NCBI RefSeq assembly: GCF_000017805.1
Contig: NC_009767.1
Span: forward strand, 1,302,001-1,366,000
Length of the DNA: 64,000 nt
Origin: Roseiflexus castenholzii DSM 13941
Lineage (GTDB): Bacteria > Chloroflexota > Chloroflexia > Chloroflexales > Roseiflexaceae
Direction of reading: 5' to 3'
Part shown: positions 9,950 to 18,174 of the stretch, in pieces
Layout of the letters: each line of letters begins with the position of its first letter
Position numbering within the stretch: position 1 is the stretch's first letter
The notes under the pieces: generated by a model
What the model saw: only the letters and a program-made list of their open reading frames with translations
Databases searched by the model: none
Told to the model about the DNA's origin: nothing
Position numbers and translations under genes: made by a program

Positions 9950-10487
9950 TCTTCGATCTTCTCTTGCGAATTCATCCTGCATTGCACGCGGCGCCGCAAT
10001 CAGGAGTATTCGATGATCCGACTATGAGGACCTCAGTTGGTCAGACAGGTCGCTCAGGTATACCTAGTGTAGCATGGTGCTGGTCGCAGGTGTCGTCCCC
10101 CTGCGTTATAACGTGACGGTTTACTGGAAAGCGCCAGGCGTTAAGTGACCGGGAAGGCTTCTGCTTCTCTTTGGAAAATATCATCGCACCGCACCGATGA
10201 TGGCGCCGGCGCGCGGTATCGGGCGCCCTTCCCCACCTGCTTCATAAGATGTGGGAACGGTACCTGCACTTCCAGGTTTGTCGGATGGCGCGAGGCGTCG
10301 CGGCGCCCGGTATGAGAGGGATTCGGTCGCGCGGTGCACGTTTCCAGAGCGTCCCACAACGAACAGGAGCCGGACCGTGGCGCCACAGTAGCGCCAATCG
10401 CCTGGCGCCCGACGATCCGGGCGCCGCACGCATCAAGACGAACGAGCACGCTCCGGCGAAGACGCCACTCGCCACTTATCGTCGGCG
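9950..10487. other. intergenic region without a recognisable gene
   Basis: About 540 bp between the NERD gene and the end of nadB. No reading frame here looks like a known protein, and short frames on both strands are arginine-rich GC-driven shadows. I see no convincing RNA gene. Confidence 0.5.
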
Positions 10488-12092
10488 CTACAACAGCCGC
10501 TCCCCAACCTCGACCGCGTCGACCCGGTAGTGACATCCGCGACTCTGGCGGTTATGCCGTGCCGCCTGGGCGATGATCAACGCCGCTTCGACGGCATTGC
10601 GCAAACCGATCAAACCGTCACTCAACTTCGTTGTGCGGTAGAACGTTTCGATCTCATTTTGCAGATGGCGTAGTTCGCGGATAGCGCGCGAGAGGCGGTC
10701 GCCGGAGCGGATCAGCCCCACATAGTGCCACATAATATTCTGGATCGTCTGCATATCGCCCTGAATGAGCGCCGGGTCGGAGTCCTCGGTCAGTCCCGAC
10801 TCGTCCCATGGCGGAATGTCGGCGGCTGGCGGCAGAATTGGCGCCGGATCGGCGCTCAACCGCGCCTCGATGTCGCGCGCGGCGCGCACGCCCCACACCA
10901 GCCCCTCGAGCAGTGAGGTTGAAGCCAGGCGATTGGCGCCGTGCAACCCGGTGCAGGCAACCTCGCCGACCGCGTAGAGATTGGGGATGCTCGACCGTCC
11001 CCATTCATCGGTCAGCACTCCGCCGCAGAAATAGTGCGCCGCCGGCACCACCGGTATCGGCTCGCGGGTGATGTCCACACCGGCGCGCAGGCATGTGGCG
11101 TAGATATTGGGGAAGCGCGCGCGGATCGCATCGGGCGACAGGCGCGAGGCAATGTCGAGCAGAACGTAGGAATACCCGCGCTCTTCCATTTCGGCATGGA
11201 TCGCGCGCGCCACAATGTCGCGCGGCGCCAGGTCTTTCCACTCCGGTGCGTATGTATGCATGAACGGGCGACCTTCCGGCGTCAGCAAGAGGCCCCCCTC
11301 GCCGCGCACCGCCTCGCTGATCAGGAACCCTTCTGCGCCGGGAACAGCCAGCGCCGTGGGATGGAACTGGACATACTCGGCGTTGACGATACGCGCACCG
11401 GCGCGGTGCGCCATCGCCAGACCATCGCCACGCGCGCCGGGAGGGTTGGTGGTGTTGCGGTAGAGACGCCCCAACCCGCCGGTGGCGAGAATAGTGAAGG
11501 TGGCGAGCGTGCGATGGACCGTGCGGCGTTCACGCTCGAACACATACGCGCCATGGCAGACAATCGGTTCATACGCGGCGAGCGGGTTGTGCGAGTGGTG
11601 CGGTGAGGTGATCAGGTCAACGGCGGTCAGACCGGTCATAACCTCAATATTCGGGCGTTCAGAGATAGCAGAAATCAAGGCATCGATGATCGCCCTGCCG
11701 GTGCCGTCGCCGACATGGAGGATGCGATTGCGCGAATGCGCTGCTTCTCTGCCATATGCCAGGTCGCCATTCGGTGTGCGGTCGAACTCGATGCGCGCCG
11801 CTCGGATCAGCACCTCTTCCAGCAGGCGTGGTCCTTCATCGGCGAGGAGACGCGCCGCGCGTGGCGATGAGGCGCCCGCGCCCGCTTCCAGGATGTCGCG
11901 CACCAGCAGATCGGCGGAGTCCCCCGGACCGCGCCCGATGATGCCGCCCTGCGCGTAGCGCGTGTTCGACTCGCGCGGGTCGGTTTCGCGCGTCAGCAGC
12001 GTGATATGGCGGCGCGGGTTGCGCGCAAGTTCGAGCGCCGCAGCCGCGCCGGCGATGCCCGAGCCGATAATCAACACATCGGTGGTTTTCAT
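10488..12092 (-). CDS. nadB: L-aspartate oxidase
   Basis: A 534-residue flavoprotein that oxidises L-aspartate to iminoaspartate, the first step of de novo NAD synthesis. The start is set at the ATG giving MKTTDVLIIGSGIAGAAAALE, because the FAD-binding GSGIAGAAAALE motif belongs at the very N-terminus; a longer open frame upstream has no homology-like content. Other marks are ESNTRYAQGGI and the family block GANRLASTSLLEGLVWG near residue 375. The C-terminal helical domain is complete. It follows nadA on the same strand with a ~240-bp gap holding a hairpin, so it may have its own promoter or be attenuated relative to nadCA. Confidence 0.96.
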   Translation of the reverse strand: MKTTDVLIIGSGIAGAAAALELARNPRRHITLLTRETDPRESNTRYAQGGIIGRGPGDSADLLVRDILEAGAGASSPRAARLLADEGPRLLEEVLIRAARIEFDRTPNGDLAYGREAAHSRNRILHVGDGTGRAIIDALISAISERPNIEVMTGLTAVDLITSPHHSHNPLAAYEPIVCHGAYVFERERRTVHRTLATFTILATGGLGRLYRNTTNPPGARGDGLAMAHRAGARIVNAEYVQFHPTALAVPGAEGFLISEAVRGEGGLLLTPEGRPFMHTYAPEWKDLAPRDIVARAIHAEMEERGYSYVLLDIASRLSPDAIRARFPNIYATCLRAGVDITREPIPVVPAAHYFCGGVLTDEWGRSSIPNLYAVGEVACTGLHGANRLASTSLLEGLVWGVRAARDIEARLSADPAPILPPAADIPPWDESGLTEDSDPALIQGDMQTIQNIMWHYVGLIRSGDRLSRAIRELRHLQNEIETFYRTTKLSDGLIGLRNAVEAALIIAQAARHNRQSRGCHYRVDAVEVGERLL

Positions 12093-12172
12093 CGTTGTCT
12101 CACAATCTAGTGGATGTCTCATAGAGCGATCGACTAAAACCTGGACAATCACGCTGAATCTGTGGAGCGGTT

Positions 12173-12203
12173 GGCGTTGGCTGAGCCTGTCGAAGCCAAC
12201 GCC
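12173..12203. terminator. hairpin between nadA and nadB
   Basis: A perfect 10-bp stem (GGCGTTGGCT ... AGCCAACGCC) with an 11-nt loop containing the common dispersed motif GAGCCTGTCGA. No T-run follows, so it may be a processing or attenuation hairpin or a small repeat rather than a strong intrinsic terminator. Confidence 0.45.
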
Positions 12204-12332
12204 GATTACGGGATTGCCCAATATCTGGTTGATCTTCCTATCAGAAGGAGAGACGCAACGGCGCGAAGTCGCAAAGAACCGGTGATTGCGAGACGTGCCT
12301 TTGCGCTTCTGCCTCAATGAGCGATGCTGTGA

Positions 12333-13367
12333 TTAACCTATCTGAATCATCCGTTCCACGGCGCGGTAGGCGCGCTGACGGATGTCCTCCGGGATGTCGA
12401 TCACATAGCGGTTGTAGCGCAGCGCATCGCGGGTGTCTTCCAGCGTAATCATATTCATATGCGGACAACGAACCATACAGAGCCGCAGCATATCCTTGTC
12501 TGGGTTAGCGGCAGCGATGTTGTCCCCCATGGCGCACTCGGTGAGCAGCAGGTAATGTGGCGCATTCGTTTGCTGCACATAGCGAATCATCGCATTCGTG
12601 CTGCCGGAGAAATCCGAGGCTTCCACGACCTCCGGGCTGCACTCCGGGTGCGCCAGAATGACGACATCGGGGAACTGCGCGCGCACACGCCGGATGTCGT
12701 CGACGGTGAACTTCTCGTGCACCTCGCAGCGCCCGTGCCAGCCGACCAGTTGATAATCGAGGAGGTTATCGCCATTGACCGGTTGCAGCGTCGGGAAAAT
12801 GATATGCTTGCCGGTTTCGCGCGCCACATTGCGCGCCAGATACTCATCGGGCAGGAAGATCACCGTATCCGCCTCGAGCGACTCGACGACCGCCACAGCA
12901 TTGGATGAAGTGCAGCAGATGTCGCTCTCGGCTTTCACATCGGCGTAGGTGTTGACATACGACACGACCGGCGCACCGGGGAAGCGGGCTTTCAGCATGC
13001 GCACATCGGCGGCGGTGATGCTGGCTGCCAGCGAGCATCCGGCTTTCTCCGACGGCAGCAGCACCGTCTTCGTCGGGTTGAGGATTTTGGCGGTTTCCGC
13101 CATGAAGCGCACGCCGCAGAACACAATCACGTCCTTGTCGGTTGTGGCAGCTTTGCGGCTCAGGTCGAGCGAGTCGCCGGTGAAGTCGGGGATAGAATGG
13201 AAGAGCGCCGGCTCCATGTAGTTATGCCCCAGGATCACGGCATTGCGCTGCTTCTTCAGTTCCAGGATTTCAACCGCCAGTTCAGCCTTGTAATACAACT
13301 CGAACTCCGGCGCCAGTGTGCCCAGTTTGCGCCGGAGCAGGTCGAACATGTCTTGCGTGTTCATCAT
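12333..13367 (-). CDS. nadA: quinolinate synthase A
   Basis: A 344-residue 4Fe-4S enzyme that condenses iminoaspartate with dihydroxyacetone phosphate to quinolinate. It has family motifs GHNYMEPALFHSIPDFTGDSL, the conserved cysteine in KAGCSLA, CCTSSNAV, HPECSPEVVEASDFSGSTNAM and the C-terminal MVRCPHMNMITLED. These include the cysteines expected to hold the cluster. The start overlaps the nadC stop by 4 bp (ATGATGA), with GGGAGA just upstream, so it is translationally coupled to nadC. Two adjacent ATGs exist; the second (13364) is equally possible. Confidence 0.96.
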   Translation of the reverse strand: MMNTQDMFDLLRRKLGTLAPEFELYYKAELAVEILELKKQRNAVILGHNYMEPALFHSIPDFTGDSLDLSRKAATTDKDVIVFCGVRFMAETAKILNPTKTVLLPSEKAGCSLAASITAADVRMLKARFPGAPVVSYVNTYADVKAESDICCTSSNAVAVVESLEADTVIFLPDEYLARNVARETGKHIIFPTLQPVNGDNLLDYQLVGWHGRCEVHEKFTVDDIRRVRAQFPDVVILAHPECSPEVVEASDFSGSTNAMIRYVQQTNAPHYLLLTECAMGDNIAAANPDKDMLRLCMVRCPHMNMITLEDTRDALRYNRYVIDIPEDIRQRAYRAVERMIQIG

Positions 13368-14233
13368 GGTCTCCCTGTGGCTTCTTCCGAAGCAAGATAA
13401 TCGAAACTGACATCAAAAACGCGCGCCGAGTGGGTCAGAGCGCCGATGGAAATGTCGTCCACCCCGGTTTCGGCAATCTGTCGGACATTGTCGAGCGACA
13501 CATTCCCCGACGCTTCGAGGCGAGCGCGACCGGCGACCAGGCGCACCGCTTCCGCCATCATCGCGGGGGGCATGTTATCGAGCATGATGCGCTGCACCCC
13601 AAGATCGAGCGCCTCACGCACGTCATCGAGGGTGCGCGCCTCGACCTCAATCTCCAGGTGCGGCGCGTGTGCGCGGGCGCGTTCGACCGCAGCGCGCAGC
13701 GAACCGGCAAAGTCGATATGGTTGTCCTTGATCAACACCATGTCGTACAACCCGATGCGATGGTTGCGCCCGCCGCCGCGCCGAACAGCGAGTTTATCGA
13801 CCATGCGCAATCCGGGGGCGGTTTTGCGCGTATCGAGAATGGTCGCGCCTGTCCCGGCGACGGCGTCCACAAACCGGCGGGTTAGCGTGGCAATACCCGA
13901 CATTCGCCCCAGAAAATTGAGCGCCGCGCGCTCTGCGGTGAGCAACCCGCGCGCCGGACCGCTAACAAGCGCGAGGGGCTGTCGATTAGTGACGCGCTCG
14001 CCTTCCGCGACCAGCGCCGTGAAGACGATCCGCTCATCGACGGCGCGATACACCGCCTGCGCCACATCAAGCCCGGCCACCACGCCGTCCTGTTTGGCGA
14101 TGATCCGTCCGCGCATCGCCGCATCCGGCGGCACGATGCTGTTGGTGGTGACATCCCCCGGTCCGACGTCCTCTGTGAGTGCGCGGCGGATGGCGTCGAG
14201 AATATCCGGGTGGAGTGAAGAGTTTAGTGTCAT
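13364..14233 (-). CDS. nadC: nicotinate-nucleotide pyrophosphorylase (carboxylating)
   Basis: A ~289-residue quinolinate phosphoribosyltransferase that makes nicotinate mononucleotide from quinolinate and PRPP. Landmarks are LTEDVGPGDVTTNSIVP, the lysine/arginine block DTRKTAPGLRMVDKLAV, GGGRNHRIGLYDMVLIKDNHI and the C-terminal GNVSLDNVRQIAETGVDDISIGALTHS. I chose the ATG at 14233 (MTLNSSLHPD): the frame stays open upstream to 14287, but that segment lies inside the promoter/operator region. First gene of nadC-nadA. The start codon is buried in an operator-like palindrome (see 14224-14245). Confidence 0.93.
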   Translation of the reverse strand: MTLNSSLHPDILDAIRRALTEDVGPGDVTTNSIVPPDAAMRGRIIAKQDGVVAGLDVAQAVYRAVDERIVFTALVAEGERVTNRQPLALVSGPARGLLTAERAALNFLGRMSGIATLTRRFVDAVAGTGATILDTRKTAPGLRMVDKLAVRRGGGRNHRIGLYDMVLIKDNHIDFAGSLRAAVERARAHAPHLEIEVEARTLDDVREALDLGVQRIMLDNMPPAMMAEAVRLVAGRARLEASGNVSLDNVRQIAETGVDDISIGALTHSARVFDVSFDYLASEEATGRP

Positions 14234-14245
14234 TTTTACACTATT
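14224..14245. promoter_or_regulatory. nad operator candidate, site 1 (overlaps nadC start)
   Basis: A 22-bp element whose core TAGTGT-N7-ACACTA is a perfect inverted repeat. The chosen nadC start codon (14231-14233) lies inside it. It matches site 2 at 19 of 22 positions. Position and symmetry suggest a repressor site for NAD biosynthesis, in the style of NrtR/NiaR boxes; I cannot name the regulator. Confidence 0.6.
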
Positions 14246-14277
14246 CCCGTGTGAAATAAAAATCGGCGTTCCGCCTG

Positions 14278-14299
14278 TTAGTGTCAATGTTACTCTATT
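14278..14299. promoter_or_regulatory. nad operator candidate, site 2 with -35 box
   Basis: Second copy of the same 22-bp element, 54 bp upstream (about five helical turns) of site 1. It contains a minus-strand TTGACA (14287-14282) that would serve as the nadC -35 box; a T-rich -10 region follows about 17-19 bp later. Binding here would block RNA polymerase directly. Confidence 0.58.
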
Positions 14300-14485
14300 G
14301 AGCGATGATTGTCAAGTCGTTCATTGAAGGGGGTGCGTTGCGCGGAGAAACGTCAGCAGCAGGGGCGTCCCTGGGTGAGCATCCGCAGCGACGCGCCCGG
14401 TCCGCCCAGGAAGCGGTGGCGGAGCGTTCCCGGGCGCGCTCTCCGCGGGCAGGTGGTCGTTGCGCGTTGAGTGGTGTGCCGAACA

Positions 14486-14870
14486 GTGTGTCCATTCGTG
14501 GCGCAAGAAGAATCGCGCGCCACGTTTACCCACAAATCGTGGACGCTGCCTGCGCGTTACCGGTTGCGCGGCGCCCGTAGGAAAGTGGAACGGCGGCAGG
14601 GGAACCGCCCCTGACCCTGTGCGGTCGAACCGCGCCGGCGGGATGATTTCCGCCCCGGTTTGCGCGCATTCTGAGCGCAGGGAGCGTGGGCAAGGGAAAC
14701 GCCTGCGAGCCTCGATGTCCTGAAGGCGACGCTGCCGATTGTGACATTCCCTGACACACTGCCATGATAGAACGACAGAGAACCTTGTGGTTCCCTCCGT
14801 TCCCCGATGCCGAACCCTGAATTGAAATATCGGCGCGGGCGCCGTCTTATCTGGATGCAGGCGGCGGATC
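14486..14870. repeat. 385-bp direct repeat, copy 1
   Basis: Nearly identical to 16486-16869; I see one short indel (ATCGTGGACG versus ATCGGGACG) and a few substitutions. Begins GTGTGTCCATTCG and ends CGGCGGATC. Frames through it look non-coding (Pro/Arg-rich). With the second copy it brackets hicBA and a transposase remnant. Confidence 0.9.
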
Positions 14871-15208
14871 ATCTGCGCGCCATAATTGCAGAACGGAAAC
14901 GCCGCGACCCATTGCGGCGCCAGACGTGACGATGCCATTTGGGACATTTCCTGACACATCGCTGAGGCATCGTGATGCCGTCGCTGAACCCTGGATAGAA
15001 AGTACGATCAATTCCCTGATCTGCGTGGACGTAGATCTGCGGGTAGTCAGGTTGTTCGGCGAGGGGTCGGGGCGCCTGCTGGACCGGCTGATCTGCGTCA
15101 CCTTCGTCCATGATGTGGACAAATTCGAGAGGAGAGGAATGACCGGAGTATTGTCCTGGATATATCAGGCGTCATGCTGGAAGTAAGGAGGCGATTGCGC
15201 TGCTGTGG

Positions 15209-15421
15209 CTATGCTTGCTTGAAAGTTTCCCAGTCCAGCCCCAACTGTTGTACGATGTGACGCACAGTCCCGACTTTGAGGTCCTTGCTTCCCCAATCCG
15301 GTATCGGCGCAATCCGGCCGGTCTGGGGATTGTACCATTTGCGGTGGCTTCCGCTGCTGCGTCGTGGAATCTCTTCACAACCCAAGGCGCGCAACTTGCG
15401 AGCGATTTCGCGGTACGTCAT
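15209..15421 (-). CDS. hicA: HicA-family mRNA interferase toxin
   Basis: A 70-residue protein of the HicA/YcfA double-stranded-RNA-binding-like fold. It has the typical start TYREIARKLRALGCEEIPRRSSGSH with the catalytic-type histidine in GSHRKW, followed by the KDLKVGTVRHIVQQLGL block. HicA toxins cut mRNA and are held by HicB. The start overlaps the hicB stop by 4 bp (ATGA), giving the order antitoxin then toxin. The length is slightly above the family's usual ~60 residues. Intact. Confidence 0.9.
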   Translation of the reverse strand: MTYREIARKLRALGCEEIPRRSSGSHRKWYNPQTGRIAPIPDWGSKDLKVGTVRHIVQQLGLDWETFKQA

Positions 15422-15678
15422 ACCGCAACCGCCGTTTCCACCCAGAAAGGAACTGAACGATCGAGAGCGATTTGTTGCAGGGTGGCCGGTAAAGGACGCT
15501 GCAAATCCTGACAGGTTTCGACAATGGCAAGCAAGGCGTCCTTGACGTTCTCCAGCGCTTCGGCGATCGTGTCACCTTCCGTGATCAGCTCTGGAAGGAT
15601 TGGACATGTGACCGTATATCCGCCTTCAGGTTGCGGCTCAAAGACCAGCGGCAATTTGTAGATCGTGCCTTCAGCCAT
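15418..15678 (-). CDS. hicB: HicB-family antitoxin
   Basis: An 86-residue HicB-like protein: the partial RNase-H fold segment VFEPQPEGGYTVTCPILPELITEGDTIAEALENVKDALLAIVETC is characteristic. No separate C-terminal ribbon-helix-helix or HTH domain is visible, so autoregulation would need the short C-terminal tail or another factor. First gene of the hicBA operon; it neutralises HicA. Both genes lie between the two 385-bp repeats. Confidence 0.9.
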   Translation of the reverse strand: MAEGTIYKLPLVFEPQPEGGYTVTCPILPELITEGDTIAEALENVKDALLAIVETCQDLQRPLPATLQQIALDRSVPFWVETAVAV

Positions 15679-15859
15679 AGAGGACCTCTTCTACCTTACT
15701 TGCCCAACCTTCGAAATCGGTGAGCATAGCCGAAACAGACGTCTCAATTATACGAGATGGCGGTGAAACGGACAAACATCTATCGGCCAGGACGCCCTTG
15801 TGCTTGTGGTTGAGGAGCGAACAGCAGATGCCAGAGATGCCGGCGGGATGAGAGATCGG

Positions 15860-16495
15860 TGGGTATCACCCGAAGAGGCAAAAAAATCACGGAAAATCCA
15901 CTCCCCGAATCCGCTCCAATACGCAAGGGCTGGGCGGAGGTTTGTTCGTCCAGCGGCGCGACGGCTGGGGTCCGCCCGTCCGCCAACGGCTGCAATGCAC
16001 TCTCCGGACGCTGCATGGCGCATTGCCCCGCCGCTTGCACCCGGTCCCAGACCGCCCCCGGCGCAATCGACAGGTCGAACCGGCGGCGAAGCGACGCGGC
16101 GGCGGTTTCACAGGGCGCCAAGACCGCCAAGGCGCAGGTGACTTGTTTGATCTCGAGACCAGTCCGTTGCTGCGGCGCCAGACCGAGTTCGGCATCAAGA
16201 GGCGCTACACGCCCGATGTGGCACCCGTGCAGACACCGCCCTGACTGTCGTTTCCAGTGGAGGACGCCCACGAGCGTCACAATTGGGCGTGGGACGAAAC
16301 CCTTGCTCTGGAGACGGGCGCCACAGCGCGGACAGAGCAGCCTCGCCGTGGGTTGCTGGGCGCGCTGGGAAGCACTTCCTGAACCAGCAGGACGGCAAGC
16401 CGGCGGGCGAGTTCCCTGGCGGTCGAGATCATCACGGCAAGGGAAGAAGCCTGCTCGACAGCTACAACCAACTCTTGCAAAGACGGTGTGTCCAT
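15860..16495 (-). pseudogene. ISKra4-type transposase remnant
   Basis: Broken 5' part of a transposase on the minus strand. The first frame gives MDTPSLQELVVAVEQASSL...ARRLAVLLVQEVL, an ISKra4-like N-terminus. A frameshift follows, and the next frame reads LLCPRCGARLQSKGFVPRPIVTLVGVL then PLDAELGLAPQQRTGLEIKQVTCALAVLAPCETAAASL, the zinc-finger and helical region of this family. It stops before the catalytic core (last family-like residues about LRIGADSGSGFSVI). No terminal inverted repeats were found. Its start lies within 10 bp of the second 385-bp repeat. Confidence 0.7.
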
Positions 16496-16869
16496 TCGTG
16501 GCGCAAGAAGAATCGCGCGCCACGTTTACCCACAAATCGGGACGCTGCCTGCGCGTTACCGGTTGCGCGGCGCCCGTAGGAAAGTGGAACGGCGGCAGGG
16601 GAACCGCCCCTGACCCTGTGCGGTCGAACCGCGCTGGCGGGATGATTTCCGCCCCGGTTTGCGCGCATTCTGAGCGCAGGGAGCGTGGGCAAGGGAAACG
16701 CCTGCGAGCCTCGATGTCCTGAAGGCGACGCTGCCGATTGTGACATTCCCTGACACACTGCCATGATAGAACGATAGAGAACCTTGTGGTTCCTTTCGTT
16801 CCCCGATGCCGAACCCTGAATTGAAATATCGGCGCGGGCGCCGTCTTATCTGGATGCAGACGGCGGATC
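16486..16869. repeat. 385-bp direct repeat, copy 2
   Basis: Same sequence and orientation as 14486-14870, with starts exactly 2000 bp apart. It abuts the 5' end of the ISKra4-type transposase remnant. Unique sequence begins after CGGCGGATC. Confidence 0.9.
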
Positions 16870-17116
16870 GCATGCAACCCGTGATTGAAAAACGATAGGG
16901 GCGCGTCCGTCTGTTGCAATACGTGCAACACCCATATGCTAGAGTGGCATCAACCGAACCATCGGAGCGGACAACGCCTTCGCGCTGGGAGCGGCAGAGC
17001 TGCCAGCAATGGCCGACGCAGCATGTGCCGACGAGGAGGGGTTGATGTTTTAGAATATATGTTTCATAATTGCCTTAATGGCGCCCGGTGACGGTGGCGA
17101 ATATATGGAGATCAGA
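16870..17116. other. upstream region of the CRISPR-Cas operon
   Basis: About 250 bp with no gene. An AT-rich patch (TTTTAGAATATATG, around 17048-17061) lies shortly before the WYL regulator and is a plausible promoter for the cas operon. Confidence 0.4.
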
Positions 17117-18172
17117 ATGAAACGCGCAGCAAACAAAGCGGAACGACTGCTCCAAATCGAACAATTACTGCTCGCACATCCCGAAGGGCTGACCCAGGCT
17201 GAACTGGCGCGTCGTCTGGGGGTGAACCGATCCACCATTCTGCGCAATCTCGCGGACGCCTCCAGACACATTTACGAAGAGCCGGACGGACGGCTCAAAA
17301 TTGACCATTGCGCCGATCTGATCAACCTGCGGCTGAACCTGCACGAGGCGCTGGCGATGCACCTGGCGGCGCGCCTGCTGGCGACGCGGATGGATCGGCA
17401 GAACCGGCATGCGGCGGCGGCCCTGCGCAAACTGGGGCATGCCATGGAGCGCTGGGCGCAGCGCATAAGCGTACACGTCCTGCATGCGGCGGACATCATG
17501 GACAACGCGGCGCAGCGCGACGACCCGGTGTACATCAGCGTGCTGGAGCGGCTGACCGAGGGCTGGGCGAGCGAGCGGAAGGTGCGCGTCTGGCACCAAC
17601 TCGCGACTGGCGAGAAGGTGCTGGAGTACCTGTTCAGCCCGTACTTCATCGAGCCATACGCCATCGGGCAAACAACTCACGTCATCGGGCGGGCGCGCCT
17701 GCTGGGCGAGCGGGGTTGGAGCGGCGAGAAGATGCGCACCTTCAAGATCGAGCGGATCAGGCGCGCCGAGATGACCGCTGAGAGCTACCAGATCCCTGAG
17801 GACTTTGATCCGCGGGTATATCTGTCCGACGCATGGGGCATCTGGTCATCGGAAGGCGAGCCGGTAGAGGTAGCGTTGCGCTTCAGCGCGCAGGTGGCGC
17901 GGCGTGTGCAGGAAACCCGCTGGCACCGCTCCGAGCGCACCGAGTTGCAACCCGACGGATCGCTGATATGGCGGGCGCGGATCGCCGAACCGAAGGAGAT
18001 GATCCCCTGGATCCGCGGCTGGGGCGCGGACGTGGAGGTGTTGGAGCCAAAGGCGTTGCGCGAGACGCTGATGGGCGAGGCGAAGGCGATGGCCGAGCTG
18101 TACGGCTGGCGCGTCAGCTCGTCTCCTACAGACAAGCGCTCCACGACCCTGGACGATTTCTTTGGAGGTTAG
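17117..18172 (+). CDS. WYL-domain transcriptional regulator of the cas operon
   Basis: A 351-residue regulator. An N-terminal helix-turn-helix (LLQIEQLLLAHPEGLTQAELARRLGVNRSTILRNL) is followed by a mostly helical middle and a WYL domain in the C-terminal half (VLEYLFSPYFIEPYAIGQTTHVIGRARLL; FKIERIRRAEMT). WYL domains bind ligands, often nucleic-acid signals, and regulators of this type commonly sit at CRISPR-Cas loci. I chose the ATG at 17117 because GGAG sits 7-10 bases upstream; the frame extends 13 codons further. Only 2 bp separate it from cas3. It probably controls the downstream operon. Confidence 0.88.
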   Translation: MKRAANKAERLLQIEQLLLAHPEGLTQAELARRLGVNRSTILRNLADASRHIYEEPDGRLKIDHCADLINLRLNLHEALAMHLAARLLATRMDRQNRHAAAALRKLGHAMERWAQRISVHVLHAADIMDNAAQRDDPVYISVLERLTEGWASERKVRVWHQLATGEKVLEYLFSPYFIEPYAIGQTTHVIGRARLLGERGWSGEKMRTFKIERIRRAEMTAESYQIPEDFDPRVYLSDAWGIWSSEGEPVEVALRFSAQVARRVQETRWHRSERTELQPDGSLIWRARIAEPKEMIPWIRGWGADVEVLEPKALRETLMGEAKAMAELYGWRVSSSPTDKRSTTLDDFFGG

Positions 18173-18174
18173 CC

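Noticed and set aside
14321..14959. Open frames inside the 385-bp repeats as genes
   Set aside because: The same Pro/Arg-rich frame appears in both copies but runs into unrelated sequence at each end, with no start signal or homology-like content.
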